Positions 1-16,600 of a stretch of DNA of 64,000 nucleotides are shown piece by piece. The stretch spans positions 18,927,001-18,991,000 of the forward strand of contig NC_092568.1 of NCBI RefSeq assembly GCF_037975245.1, in the 5' to 3' direction. Numbering within the stretch: position 1 is the first letter of the stretch; every line of letters starts with the position of its first letter. Below the pieces are notes generated by a model, which ran no database searches, was not told the origin of the DNA, and worked only from the letters and a program-made list of their open reading frames with translations. The position numbers and the translations under genes were made by a program. This DNA comes from Apostichopus japonicus (lineage: Eukaryota; Echinodermata; Holothuroidea; Aspidochirotida; Stichopodidae).

Positions 1-602
1 AACTGGGAAATATACGAATCCATATGATGAACATTTAATTATTTGATCACTTATGCAAAGTAAAACTATGAAAACATTTCATATACAAAACCTTCATTAA
101 TATCAGAAAGGTAAAGATAAAGCCAAAAAAAAAGAAAAAAAAAGTACAATTTAAAAAAAGTGCCACAGTTGTACACGTCCCCTGGACAACACAGATATAT
201 TAAAAAGTTACCTCACAGGTCCCGAGTTATACACCAGAGTGAGGAGTGGAATTTGACATGATGTGTTTATGCCCAAAGACAAAATGCAATGGTCGGATAA
301 ATACTCTCAATGACCATCATTTCTAAGATCACAAGTCTATATCAATACCACATGAAAGAATGCCCCCCCCCCCACTCCAAACAAACCAAAATGACTTAAA
401 GAAAAACAATAGATTAAACCATTATAATGATTCCAAATAACTTAAGACATGAGTGCATGTTTCATTTGTTTTACATGTCCTTTTACTTATTGTAATTAAT
501 ATAACACATGGACAAAAATGAGAAGGGCTGCCGAGGAGGGTATTATGTAACCCTCAGCGTTTAACAATAAAAAACTGTCCATTCATAGTGTTATCTGATA
601 AA
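1..602. other. 3' flank of collagen-like gene
   Basis: AT-rich flank downstream of the minus-strand collagen-like stop codon. It should hold that gene's 3' UTR. I see no second gene here and could not choose a polyadenylation signal with confidence. A short C run sits near 363. Confidence 0.4.
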
Positions 603-6285
<5,683 letters not shown>

Positions 6286-7268
6286 CTAAAACAAGAAACC
6301 AAAAAGATGAAAGCTAGATTTGAATGTTATTGAAACACCTATTGTGAAACGAAATCAATTTACATCAGCCATGTATTTAAATATTTTAAAACATTATTAC
6401 AGTTTATATGTCAGTATAATATATACATGCAAAGAATACGAGCAGAGTTGCTCCTATCCTCAATGTGTTCTAAAACCTCAAATAATTTGTTGTTTGCTGA
6501 AATGTATGTATAGTAATATAAGGGACAGATACAAAAAGGTACATACACAAGCGTTATTTAAAATATACATGAAATACACAGTAAAATGGAATGATCGAAA
6601 CTCCAAGAAAGATTTTAAAGCAACCATATTATACTTGGTTATCTCATACCTAAAACAATTTCGACAAACTTCCAAGGATTACTCAAAGTAAGTTTGCATT
6701 GAATGAAACTCAAGACCTCTTCATAGAATTCGACAACAAATACAAATTTAGTAAATGAACAACAGAAAACTGACTGGTAACATTATAAGGAAACTGGACA
6801 AGAGCCAGGAATGTTTAGGCTAAAATAAGATTTCAACAAGTGATCTAATGGTTTATACCCTGAGCTTAAGGCACTTCAAACTGGGGGAGGGGGTTGGGGT
6901 GGTGGGAGGGCCAAATTACCAATTTTCCCCGACTTTTTTAGGTAGGCTCGAACTTTGATCAAAAATGTTACGAATCAATGGTGTGGCTCAGGGGTGGATG
7001 AATGCGGTAGCCATGCAGGAGGTTTGGATATCAGATTGTTTATAATTAGATCTAAACGAAAGGCTGTGGTAATAAATATCGTGCATTTAAAAAAAAATCC
7101 CCTAACTGAACGTCAGAAGCTACAGTACCTCGCATACCGTGTAACCAGATATCATCCTCCAATCTCATTTGATATAACTCAAAAAGTGGCAGAGTATTTG
7201 GGAAATTATAAAACAAACTTTTCCAGAAAAAGATTTAGATAGATTACAGATTTACACTTCCTTAATAT
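6286..7268. other. Non-coding stretch, diverged repeat matter
   Basis: No exon supported. Parts near 6760-6830 and 7150-7190 resemble 29520-29690, for example shared CATTTGATAYAACYCARAAAG, so this is probably old repeat sequence. The missing 5' exons of the collagen-like gene may lie here or further upstream. Confidence 0.3.
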
Positions 7269-7554
7269 CAGGGGCGGATCCAGGGGGGGGGCCGACCCGG
7301 CCCCGGCCCCCCCTTTTTGGAAATCAGTTGCGTTTTTTTTTTATGTGGGAGTACTTCAAATTCCTAATAGGCATAACTTGGTGAAAAAAAGCCTAATATA
7401 TATCCAGCTGCTCTTCCCTGAAACGCTATCGTTTTTATTCCAAATTTGAAACTAAGGCAATTATCAGGCCTACGCGACATCACGTATTAATTAGATACGG
7501 CTCAGTACTATAGTGCTGACTATTACTGTCAGGGAAAATCAATGCACATTTAGC

Positions 7555-7573
7555 AAGTATATCATAATTATCT
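7555..7573 (+). repeat. 19-bp target-site duplication, left copy
   Basis: AAGTATATCATAATTATCT, identical in direct orientation to 10073-10091 and abutting the inverted terminal repeat of the Penelope-like element. Confidence 0.88.
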
Positions 7574-7574
7574 G

Positions 7575-7657
7575 AATGAAAGGGGGTGTAGGCGGTTTTA
7601 CACTATCTAACGCAACGTAGTCGCCAAGAACCTGAAGTATTTTTAAGGGAGGGCCCG
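7575..7657 (+). repeat. Inverted terminal repeat, left
   Basis: Inverse of 9986-10070, including GTAGTCGCCAAGAACCTGAA. The near-perfect match indicates a fairly recent insertion or conversion between the arms. Confidence 0.9.
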
Positions 7658-7762
7658 AGGAACATGAACTTATAGCATGCTCCTCGTGGTGAAATATAAT
7701 TGCACCTATTAGGTGAATTGAGTGTACTGTTAATAGCAGGAGAGACTAGTGTAGGTTCTTAT

Positions 7763-7814
7763 GACCAACTAGACCGGTTTCTGCTCTCAAACTTTATAGG
7801 AGGAGCTTCATCAG
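7763..7814 (-). ncRNA. Hammerhead-ribozyme-like motif
   Basis: Read on the minus strand: CTGATGA, then GCTC pairing with GAGC around a loop, then GAAACC and GGTC closing a 3-bp stem III before the expected cleavage C. All core positions (CUGAUGA, GAA, A15.1, U16.1, H17) are present. Stem I is poor and the base of stem II is mismatched. It lies 3' of the reverse transcriptase in the same sense, where Penelope-like elements carry hammerheads. It could be a decayed ribozyme or chance. Confidence 0.45.
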
Positions 7815-7898
7815 TAGTAGCCTTTGAATATTTTATATTCGGCCTGGGCGTCTCGTTCTCAAAATGCATCTATTTTCTGTGCACGAGTTTTTATGGAC

Positions 7899-9985
7899 TC
7901 ATAGTGCAGCTATAAGAGCATCTAAAAGGGCTTCGTGTGAACCTTGAGAGTCAGCTGATTCTTCGTTAGTATGAAACCTTGAGTTAACAAGTAAATCTTT
8001 GAGATTTTGGGCCCTTTTGTAGGCTAGAATCGGTTCTTTTGGAAACAGTTTGGATAATTCCTCGTGCAGGGGCGTAGCGAGCGGGGGGGGGGGGTGTGGG
8101 GGGTGTCACACTCCCCAATAATTTGGTCGCTGTCGGCAAATTTTGGGTCTGTCGGCAAAAGGAGAAAAGGTGAAGAGAGCGGAAGGGGAAGAAAGAAGGA
8201 AAGCTGAATAGAGAAAAGGAGAACAAGAGCTTCTTTATCGGTTATTTCGATTTTCCAGTTCTTCATCTGATAAACTCATTCACCAATCCAATCACCCGAC
8301 GCCTACAAGTTAAAAACCTCTCGGCAAATAACTGATAATGTCACGGCCGTCAGTATAGCTACTGTAGCCAGGCTCAGCTAGACGAGTGCCAGAATCGCCG
8401 GCAACTCAGTGAAAGAAATGGAATTAAAGGCTTCCGTATAGGCCGCAGCCCATGAGTCGTGCTATCGTGTGACAACGTGTTGTTATTATCCTCTGTTCAG
8501 AATGACGTCATCGCAGATGTCATTCGTTCTCCGTGGAAAACTTAAGGACACGGCTCCCGAATTGTACACAATTTTTAACGTTTCTCGCTTGTATATCAAT
8601 GAATGTTGTTATTTCTCATCACCGGAAAGTTTTCTGAACATTTTCATGACGAAGTTTCACTATTTCAACGATCGGTGAAAGAGAAAACACAGTTCGATAA
8701 TTGGCCCCAATTAATTCTTCTTCTGCCGACTGCCATAAAAATAATATCGAAATGGAAATTCTACGGTGCCAAATTTGACTTAAAATATGCACCAGATTGC
8801 ATCTAAGGACGTTTGAAAACTAAAAATTTTCCAAAGGGGAGGGGGACACCCCCTCCCCTTAGACCCCTCCCCCATTTCAGTCACCACTTCCAGATCCGTC
8901 GGCAAATCAAATCCTCCACACCCCCCCCCCCCAACAAAAAAAAACTTCGCTACGCCCCTGTTCGCGTGTTGCGAGATTAAGTGCCAATGTTTCAAAAGTA
9001 CATTTTTCAAATGCGTGGTTTTGATATGGAGTGTATAGGTAAGCTTGAACACCATTGGTGGTTCCTTTTGTTTAGGTTTGGTAGTGAGGTATTGCCCACG
9101 GTTTTCAAATTTTATGCCTTTCGTGGCTGAGGCAATTTCCTCTTTCTTATAGTTACGGAGTAACAGTTTCTCTGTGAACGCATTCTTTTTCTGTAAGAAA
9201 TCAGTCTCATTGTTACATAGACGTGCGTATCGTAAGACTTCCCCTTTAATGAAGCCTTTAAAAGTGGCAAGTGGGTGTGCAGAGTTTCTGTCGAGGTATT
9301 GGAAGGTTTCCGTGGGTTTGGTGTAGACTTTGGTGTCTAATAACCCATTGGTTTCAAACCTTGGACCTTTGAAGATTTTCAAATCTAGGTATGTTACCTC
9401 GGTGTGTAATATTTCTACCGTAAACTTTAAGAAGCGGTGAATTTCATTCAACCTGTTTACTAGTTGTTCAAGTTCCTGAGGTGAACCGTCGTAAAGCAAT
9501 AGAATTTCATCTCTATAGCGGAGCCATTTTAAGATTTTATTATCTGTCGGTAAAATCTGGTTTTCCAGTCTATGCATGACGATATCACAGATTTCCGGAG
9601 AGGCTTGGCTACCCATGGCGCATCCGATCTTTTGTAGATAGAATTGGTTATTGAACTCGAAACATTTTCTTGTTAAAAATAAGTTCAATTAGTTTGCGCA
9701 TGGATATGGAAGATATTTTATTTATTCCATATTCGCTTTTTTCCGCCTTTTCATAGACTTCTTGACATATATCTAATGCCTCCTCTTGGGGAGTATTGGT
9801 ATACATGGCGACGACATCGAGTGTAGCAAGTACTACTGCTTTTGGTAACGGGGTGGCTTCCACAATTTTCAGAATGTGATTTGTGTCTTTCACATAGGTG
9901 CTTTGTTTTAATACAATAGGAAGCAAGAACTAGTCCACAAATTCCGATTTTTTTTTTCGGTCGGTGATCCGTTTCCGCTTATTAT
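7899..9985 (-). pseudogene. Penelope-like reverse transcriptase, broken
   Basis: Minus-strand fragments, in order: LDVVAMYTNTPQEEAL (9648-9926), a frameshift near 9660, then YLQKIGCAMGSQASPEI, the catalytic region WLRYRDEILLLYDG, FLKFTVEILHTEVTYLDLKI, KVYTKPTETFQYLDRNSAHP and a terminal FPKEPILAYKRAQNLKDLLV. The stop at 7899-7901 ends the frame. The reading frame is cut by the TIR element at 8067-8960 and by a stop near 9930. The catalytic dyad expected as YxDD reads YRDE, so the enzyme is dead. The motif order fits Penelope-like elements rather than LINEs. Confidence 0.8.
8067..8960. mobile_element. Inner G-rich TIR element (MITE-B, hAT-like)
   Basis: Begins CAGGGGCGTAGCGAG and ends with the inverse CTTCGCTACGCCCCTG. 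The flanking 8-mers TCCTCGTG and TTCGCGTG match at 6 of 8 positions, a decayed hAT-type duplication. It interrupts the reverse transcriptase between QHA and EELSKLF. It carries the shared body motif GGGTGTCCCCCTC and TTAGATGCAATCTGGTGC. No transposase is encoded. Confidence 0.82.
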
Positions 9986-10070
9986 CGAGCCCTCCCTTAA
10001 AAATACTTCAGGTTCTTGGCGACTACGTTGCGTTAGATAGTGTAAAACCGCCTACACCCCCCTTTCATTA
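9986..10070 (-). repeat. Inverted terminal repeat, right
   Basis: Partner of 7575-7657; contains TTCAGGTTCTTGGCGACTAC. Confidence 0.9.
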
Positions 10071-10072
10071 AT

Positions 10073-10091
10073 AAGTATATCATAATTATCT
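10073..10091 (+). repeat. 19-bp target-site duplication, right copy
   Basis: Exact direct copy of 7555-7573. Confidence 0.88.
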
Positions 10092-10440
10092 CATTGAATA
10101 TATCTTGTTTTATGTTTTTTCTTGGGGTGAATCTGGTGTCATAATTTTCGCGCAAAAGAAAAAACGAATCGACGCAATAATAGTGTATCCATTGTACATG
10201 CACTGTTGAGCGTTGTTAAATATGTGTCTATCGAGAAAAAATATGTGCACAAAAAAGCGTGTCTGCAACGTTTCTGGTTTTTCTAGTTTTTGGCGAAATG
10301 TTTCACCATTTTGCATCTAAGCACTCACAATTAACCAAAAATGTCCCCCCCTCTAGACCCCTCCCCCAGGACGCAGATCACTAAAGTGCTACCATCGGGA
10401 TGTCGGCCCCCCCTTTCTCAAAATCCTGGATCCGCCCCTG

Positions 10441-11009
10441 AATATGTTGCCCAGATTATTTTACTTGCTATATTCATTTCTCGAAAAGAAACCAGAAGCA
10501 TACACAAACTTGACAACATCAACACCAAGACAAATTTGGCCTCAAATATTTTCTTTTCAGCAAGCAAAACCAGCGAAATCAAAATAAAACAAATGATAAC
10601 TTACTCTTCTGGATTATGCCGACACTTGACATGTGATTTCTTTTCAGACTTGCCCAAGTCTGCAGTCTATAGTATTTGAAGAAATAGTCAAAACAACATA
10701 TTTCTCTTAAGAAAATTTGTCCTAAGCTGTTTTGGGGTTTTTTCTTCATTAAAGTAAGCATCTCTTGTTCATATTATTGATGCTGATGGTTGACTTCAGT
10801 TATGCTTTATAGATAACCTCCACAAAGAAAGGACAAATTTCTAAAGCCTATTTGTTGGTTACTCATTTAATTTAATTTTTATTCCATTAAGTCTCTGAAA
10901 ATCCTGATATAATAACATTGCACATGATACTACAATATTACTTTATGTAAGAACATAATAGTATATTTTATCTGTTAATCTATACAACTGATATGAGAGA
11001 GCATTAATA
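10441..11009. other. Non-coding, nothing supported
   Basis: AT-rich. An exon-like stretch on the minus strand near 10602-10656 has splice-like borders but could not be phased with the collagen-like gene. Confidence 0.3.
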
Positions 11010-11230
11010 ATAATGATAATAATTAGTTAATGGTAATAACTGATTAATTATCACATTAGTCTCAGGTAGCACAAAAGCGTCGCAGCACAGACGACCCTTA
11101 AACTGATCAACTGAGTCCAGAGAACTTATATCTACAGGAAGTGAGTTCCACAAACGGGGGCACAGCACGATGGCAGCTGCGTTCGCCGATCATTTTTCAT
11201 TCGAGACACTGGAACATAAAGCTGGTTAAG
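11010..11230 (-). mobile_element. LINE reverse-transcriptase 3' tail, decayed
   Basis: Minus-strand frame reads CPRLWNSLPVDISSLDSVDQ then FKGRLCCDAF. This is the typical end of non-LTR retrotransposon ORF2 (LWNSLP...SVxxFKxxL). The preceding YVPVSRMKN is in another frame, so the copy is frameshifted. Confidence 0.65.
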
Positions 11231-12260
11231 ATATTGTGTTAATTCACTTCCTTCACCTGTTAAAAGATGATATCCCATTAATATGTCTCATATATATAGT
11301 GCCAATGAAATTTTGAATAAATTGGAATGAATGAGAAACATTTTTAATAGCTAATAAACTGCTTGCTAATCTTCTACAATTAGCTGGTGTTGCATAGTAC
11401 TTTACTCACTTAAATCTCTTAGTTCTGGTTCGCGCGATCCTGCAAAGGATCCAAAAAGTCAGGCGCTAGAACTTTTATATAAATTAAACTATATCGCAAA
11501 ACATCTGGTTGTGTTAACAATGTACATGTTTCAGCAAAACACATACTGCATATCAAGGCACCCTCCAGCCCCCACCTTCCCCCCTAACAACCCCCTTAGC
11601 CAGAGGAGGACTTTTCAAGTAGTAGACCAACTAGCCTCCATACAGCACCTCCCAATCTAATCTTATTATTAGCTTTATGCAAGCCAGTATTGTTCTAATA
11701 TTTTATCGAGGAGCATATTGTTATTTGCAGAAAAAGCCAACACACGACATAGATATTGTCATAAAAATGGGGAAAAAATTCAATTCTTTTTTACATATCT
11801 TGATATCATGTTTAATGGTACAAATTAGAGATTTTTAATATTTAGAGAAGTTCATTTTTGATGAAGTCATGGGTCAGGTCAAGTCATGAAAAGATGAAGT
11901 TTTCTCTACGAATAGAAGACTGAAATTCCAACAGAGAAATGTTGCATGGTTGTAGGTTTTGCATCCTCATGAGGCAATATTAGCATAACATTAAACCCTT
12001 TCTCATTATTTTGTATTTAAACTGGCTTTATAAGAAAAAAGAACTTATAGAAGAGTTTTAATTTCACTTTTTTTGCATTTTAGTTAAATACCAAACTTAC
12101 TGATTATTACTACTCAAAACCTAAAGACAACTGGTCAAACTAAGACACCCTCTTAGACAAGAAATCAAATCCTGATTCCATTCTCTCACAACATTGTGTC
12201 GCCCTCCCCCCCCCCAACCCCTCCTCCAGACATTTAGTATTAATAACATGTGGAATGCAC

Positions 12261-12261
<1 letters not shown>

Positions 12262-12333
<72 letters not shown>

Positions 12334-12342
12334 TTATATTTA

Positions 12343-12418
<76 letters not shown>

Positions 12419-12475
12419 TAAATATAAATATATATCGATATATACCTATATCTATATTATCTATATATATCTATA
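12262..12475. repeat. (AT)n microsatellite with TTTATA interruptions
   Basis: Long AT array with a central block of about five ATTTAT units. It abuts the SINE copy on its right. Confidence 0.96.
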
Positions 12476-12667
12476 ATGCACAGCTGGAGGACCCAGGTTC
12501 ATATCGATTAATGTATGTCGTCCAGTTACAGAGTTGTTGACAATTGACAATTCATAATCATGGACGTTAAATATGAATGAGAGAAACTGACTTCGGTCAG
12601 CTTGTGGCTTTGATAAGCCAATGAGACTTCTTCGCGAGTTCCTGCTCGCAGGATGATCTAAAATACA
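12474..12667 (+). mobile_element. tRNA-derived SINE, 5'-truncated copy
   Basis: Shares about 170 bp with 21634-21802, including ATGTATGTCGTCCAGTTACA, TTGACAATTCATAATCATGG and the end GGATGATCTAAAATAC. The promoter head is missing apart from a weak box-B-like stretch. A short CATA tail follows. Confidence 0.75.
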
Positions 12668-13207
12668 TACATACATATATACACATTGCCATTTCAAATA
12701 CATATATCTCTCTCTGTATATGTACAGTATTAACCTCCACAGTATTTCTAAGATACCAAATGAAGAGTTCAAAAATTTCTTAATCTTTTTCACAAAAAAA
12801 AGGTTTAAATTTCCCTGTCAGCTTTCTAAAAGTTCTGCTATTATTAATGGTTGAACCCCAGGTTAATTATCGCATTTTGCAAATATATAGGAAAATGGCG
12901 AAAAGTGGCAGGTTGTTGTACTGCTACTCAAGTGGTCTTCAAAGCTTTATGGCCCAGGATGATCCATGTGGCCTAAGCCACACCCCCATCAAACTCCCCC
13001 AGAAACGATGCTCAGAATGCAAGAAAAGATAGCTTGGACTATGGAATTGATGTTGCAATAAACACAAATTTGAATTGATCTCCTTCGTGAAGCTCATACA
13101 ACTGTAGATAGATTTTTCCAACGTCTAGAGAAAGTTCATATCGACTGTGGTATAATCTTAAAGCTCATACAACTGTCTGCAATGATAGACCACAGTAAGT
13201 TAAAGTT

Positions 13208-13546
13208 CACCAGACAGTCTATTTACAAGGTCCAGTTCAGCGGCTCATCATATCCCTTCGTCCCCTAGCAGCTGTCACAGAGTTATGTTATGATCCTTGG
13301 AATGGTCCAGTTCAAGGTCCAGGTCAGCAGCTCATCCATCGTCCTGAGCAGCTTGTTACAGAGTTATGTAATGATCCTTGGAATGGTCCAGTTCAAGGTC
13401 CAGGTCAGCAGCTCATCCATTGTCCCTAGCAGCTTGTTACAGAGTTATGTAATGATCCTTGGAATGGTCCAGTTCAAGGTCCAGGTCAGCAGCTCATCCA
13501 TCGTCCTGAGCAGCTTGTTACAGAGTTATGTAATGATCCTTGGAAT
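13208..13546. repeat. 81-bp minisatellite built from the TTC7 stop-codon end
   Basis: TGATCCTTGG recurs at 13291, 13372, 13453 and 13534, an exact 81-bp period, with a degenerate fifth unit below 13290. The copy at 13534 lies in the last TTC7 coding exon, so the final codons and stop of TTC7 are the start of the array and the rest lies in its 3' UTR. Because 81 is divisible by three, an open frame crosses the array on the plus strand; it is not a gene. Confidence 0.92.
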
Positions 13547-13658
13547 GGTCGTAAAAGGCAAGATGGGGCTGGTTGCCTCCAACTCTAGACCAGTCATCAG
13601 ACAATTGCTGGCATTCTCAAACTCTCCTTGGGCTTCCAAGACTTTGCCTAACGTCAAC
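13526..13658 (-). CDS. TTC7: TTC7 exon 20 (terminal)
   Basis: Acceptor CCTCTCAG; completes Trp815 from the previous exon and encodes [20 protein letters not shown] through TTIPRIIT and a TAA at 13526-13528. It was found only by reading the minus strand through the 81-bp array. Confidence 0.95.
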
Positions 13659-16600
13659 CTGAGAGGATGCGTAAGGAGATGGAGAGACATTAATTAATGG
13701 GAGCATTTATTAGGTAGTGGGGAGAGGTGGGGTGGGGTGGGGTGTGGCAGGGGCGGTGTGCTTGTTATGGGGTTAAATCCAAGATTAGTTTCACAGAGGT
13801 TATATGAGTATCTGGACAGGATTTTTGGTTTGAGGATTTTAAGGTCAACTTTACTGGTCTCTACAAATATTGATGAATTCTCCTTCAAAATGACATCTTG
13901 ATCTGATATAAACATTCCCATGAAGGTAATTCAGACTGTGATCTCTCCCAAGAAAGGTCACGAAAATTATAAAATCGAGAATTAAGTGACTAAGAGAACT
14001 TTATTAGGAAAGACACATTATTTTTTCGTCTTTGTCTCTTTTCTCTCTCTCTCTCTCTGTCTAGTACCTTCCAGTATGTCTTAAACTGTCACAGCACACC
14101 TGACAGAGCAGAGGGGAACGACACCACATAACAGCTGTTAAATGGACTAATATACAAGTTTAAAGTATTCAATTACAAGATGCCTTGATCAGACTTTAAT
14201 TGCAAGATTCCTTCATCAGACTTTAATTGCAAGGTGCCTTCATCAGACTTTAATTGCAAGATGCCTTTATCAGACTTTTATACCTAATGGTGCACTTACT
14301 CCTACCGGGCACGATTATCGAGTGAGCACCGGTTTGCAAGGTGAAGACAAATTCCAGACGAGAATTCACAGAGTAGTACCGCAGTAGTAGCCACACTTTC
14401 CACTTCGAAAGCTGACTAAAAGCAGTAGCCTTCCAAATGCATCAGAAAAGATGTTACAAGCAAGAAAGCAGAAACTTACCAAGCTTGATGAGCAGTAGGG
14501 TCTTTGCTCACAGCGGTTCTGAGTACTCTCTCTGCCATTTCTAAATGACCAAGCTCCATCTGTAGCTTGCCGAGGTTCTGTAAGCTCTTGATATGAGAGG
14601 GATTGATAGCCAGAGCACTGTCGTAACAATTCTTGGCCTCCATGCAGTTCCCTAAAGTCTCGTGAATCAGGCCTCTCTTCTCAGAACACAAAAAATGAAC
14701 AAAAACATGATAGATGAACAGTTACAAAGTAACAAAATAAATGTGATTCAAAATTTCAACATTTTCATCACCCTGACAACTTTTAAGAATAACAATTATC
14801 ACATATTTCTACTTCTGAAGTACACCTTTTGACTTCTTTTTTGGGGGGGGAGGAAACTTTTACTGCATGAATTTTGAAATCAAATCTGATAAGTCAACAA
14901 AAACATACATCTGTCACTGGATTTCGGAATCAAACGGCATCAAAGAACTCGCCAAGATCAATTCAGCGTGCTGGAAGATTTTGGGGAGCAGGTTTATACT
15001 TAAAGTAGCAGGTTACATTTTATTGCTGGAACAGTTTAGTGAGTGGTCCCAATTGCAACTGTTTGTTCACCTCCAGTTTACCACAAAATCCCTTTAATAA
15101 GCTACACCCGATGTAACCCTGGGGAAAAACCCAAACATAATATGCCATCAACATCTTCTATCTAAAAATTGTATTGAAGATTTACTACCATGCAGATAGT
15201 CCTCATAATTTCCCTCAAACAAGCTTTGAATAATGACTTACTTGTATTAACTAAGCATTTACAAACTGGCTAGAGTTGCTTAGGGTTTTTGGGTTTCCAT
15301 TTCCAAACTACACATGATCAAATCAAGAAACCATCCAAGAGTTCAAAAAACCCTATGAAGGCCAGAGAGAAGCAATTACAGATCCCACCACCCCCCTCCC
15401 TTCCCCCTCACCAAGAAACTTAATCAAACATGACTGGTACTACCCAAATACAAAAGCATATCGAACAACAATATTTGGCTTTCTACAGTTGAAGCCAAAT
15501 GTGACTAGCGATGGCAAAGAAAGGGACTGCAGTTGTGCGAACTTTTCAGTATTCAAAGAGTACTGAAAATTTGACAAAATCAACTCAAAGCTTGGGGAAC
15601 GGACTATACGTTATTCCTACTTTTAAGCTTGTTATTAACTTGTAAAGAAAAAGATTTCAAACCCATCACCAACTTTTTGAGTAAAGTATCACTCCAAGCT
15701 TTATTTTCATATGAGACATTACATCATATTAAACGGCAGGATGTTTTTGGCAAGATCTACATGAAGAACAGAAGAAAGATGATGACCGGTAAACGTTATT
15801 AAAATAATCAACTCACCACGTAGAGTAAACGATGGGAGAGAGGAGTCATGAGTGCTGCCTCACTGACACAGTTCTTCGCATCTTCTGGTTTGTTCAGACT
15901 GAGGAACAGCTCGGCTGGAAGAACAAGAATAGAGAAATGGAAACGGATGAGGTACATTTCAATGGTACTTGTAGTGGTAACAGATTGTCCTCTTACCAGA
16001 AAAAAAAATTAAAAACAGGCATCAGTGTTTAAGTCATAATTTACGATGACATGATTGGGATTTCCCAAATATTTATAATACATTATGTAACAAACCATCA
16101 TGGTCTCTTTCATTTTCCTCCATAAGAAGTGCTTCTGTTATTAGAAAACCGAGGATAGCTTTTCTTATTTTTATTTCTTTCTTTTTTTGTGCCCAAAATT
16201 GAACATTGAAATTATAGTAACATATGTAATTTGTTTTTCTCACAAAATTTGCAAACTATCGGTGTCTAAAAAACTGTTTCATACTTTCATGGATGTGTGT
16301 CCTTCTTTAAAATTGGTACCACGTTTACATGGAGTTGAATGAAAACCTTGACTTCCGCTTTATAGTTTCCCTTGCTGGTTGCATAATTTACTAAAAAACT
16401 GAAGTCACTGTTTGTGCACTTCAGTCAGTCAGCGTGCTTGGATCGGTTGTAACACCATGGGTCTTCACCACGGCTTTCGAAAAGTAGGCCACCATAGTAG
16501 ATTTGCGTTCAGTCAGGGCAGTGTGCAACTGGCTTTACATCAAGCAATGACATTATCCTTTCTCAAAGTTTGAAACATTTGCAAAGGCCTTATTTCAACC

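Larger units (their letters stand above)
7574..10072 (-). mobile_element. Decayed Penelope-like retroelement with inverted termini
   Basis: Terminal inverted repeats of about 83 bp (7575-7657 and 9986-10070) are nearly identical. They are bounded by the exact 19-bp direct duplication. Between them, on the minus strand, lies a broken reverse transcriptase. Removing the nested element at 8067-8960 leaves about 1.6 kb, too short for a full element, so the N-terminal part is deleted. No GIY-YIG endonuclease motif is visible on either side of the polymerase. Confidence 0.75.
7269..10440. mobile_element. Outer G-rich TIR element (MITE-A), split by later insertions
   Basis: Left end CAGGGGCGGATCCAGG at 7269; the right end is its inverse, ending CCTGGATCCGCCCCTG at 10440. 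Flanks share AATAT (7264-7268 and 10441-10445). The right arm carries the motifs GGGGGAGGGGTCTAG and CTTAGATGCAAAATGGTG that recur in two other elements of this window. Without the Penelope-like insertion it would be about 650 bp, with no transposase, so it is a non-autonomous element. Its superfamily is uncertain; relatives here have hAT-like 8-bp duplications. Confidence 0.75.

Noticed and set aside
6320-6691. 123-codon plus-strand open frame
   Set aside because: AT-rich chance frame in an intergenic repeat-like stretch, low-complexity composition and no motif.
8780-9000. C-terminal extension of the reverse-transcriptase frame
   Set aside because: The frame runs into the terminal repeat of MITE-B; the real continuation lies beyond that element at 7899-8066.
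10602-10656. Possible minus-strand exon (LGKSEKKSHVKCRHNPE) of the collagen-like gene
   Set aside because: It ends in phase 2, which is incompatible with the next exon at 6285, and no bridging exon was found.
13290-13697. 135-codon plus-strand open frame with repeated peptide
   Set aside because: Artefact of the 81-bp array; the minus strand carries the TTC7 terminal exon.
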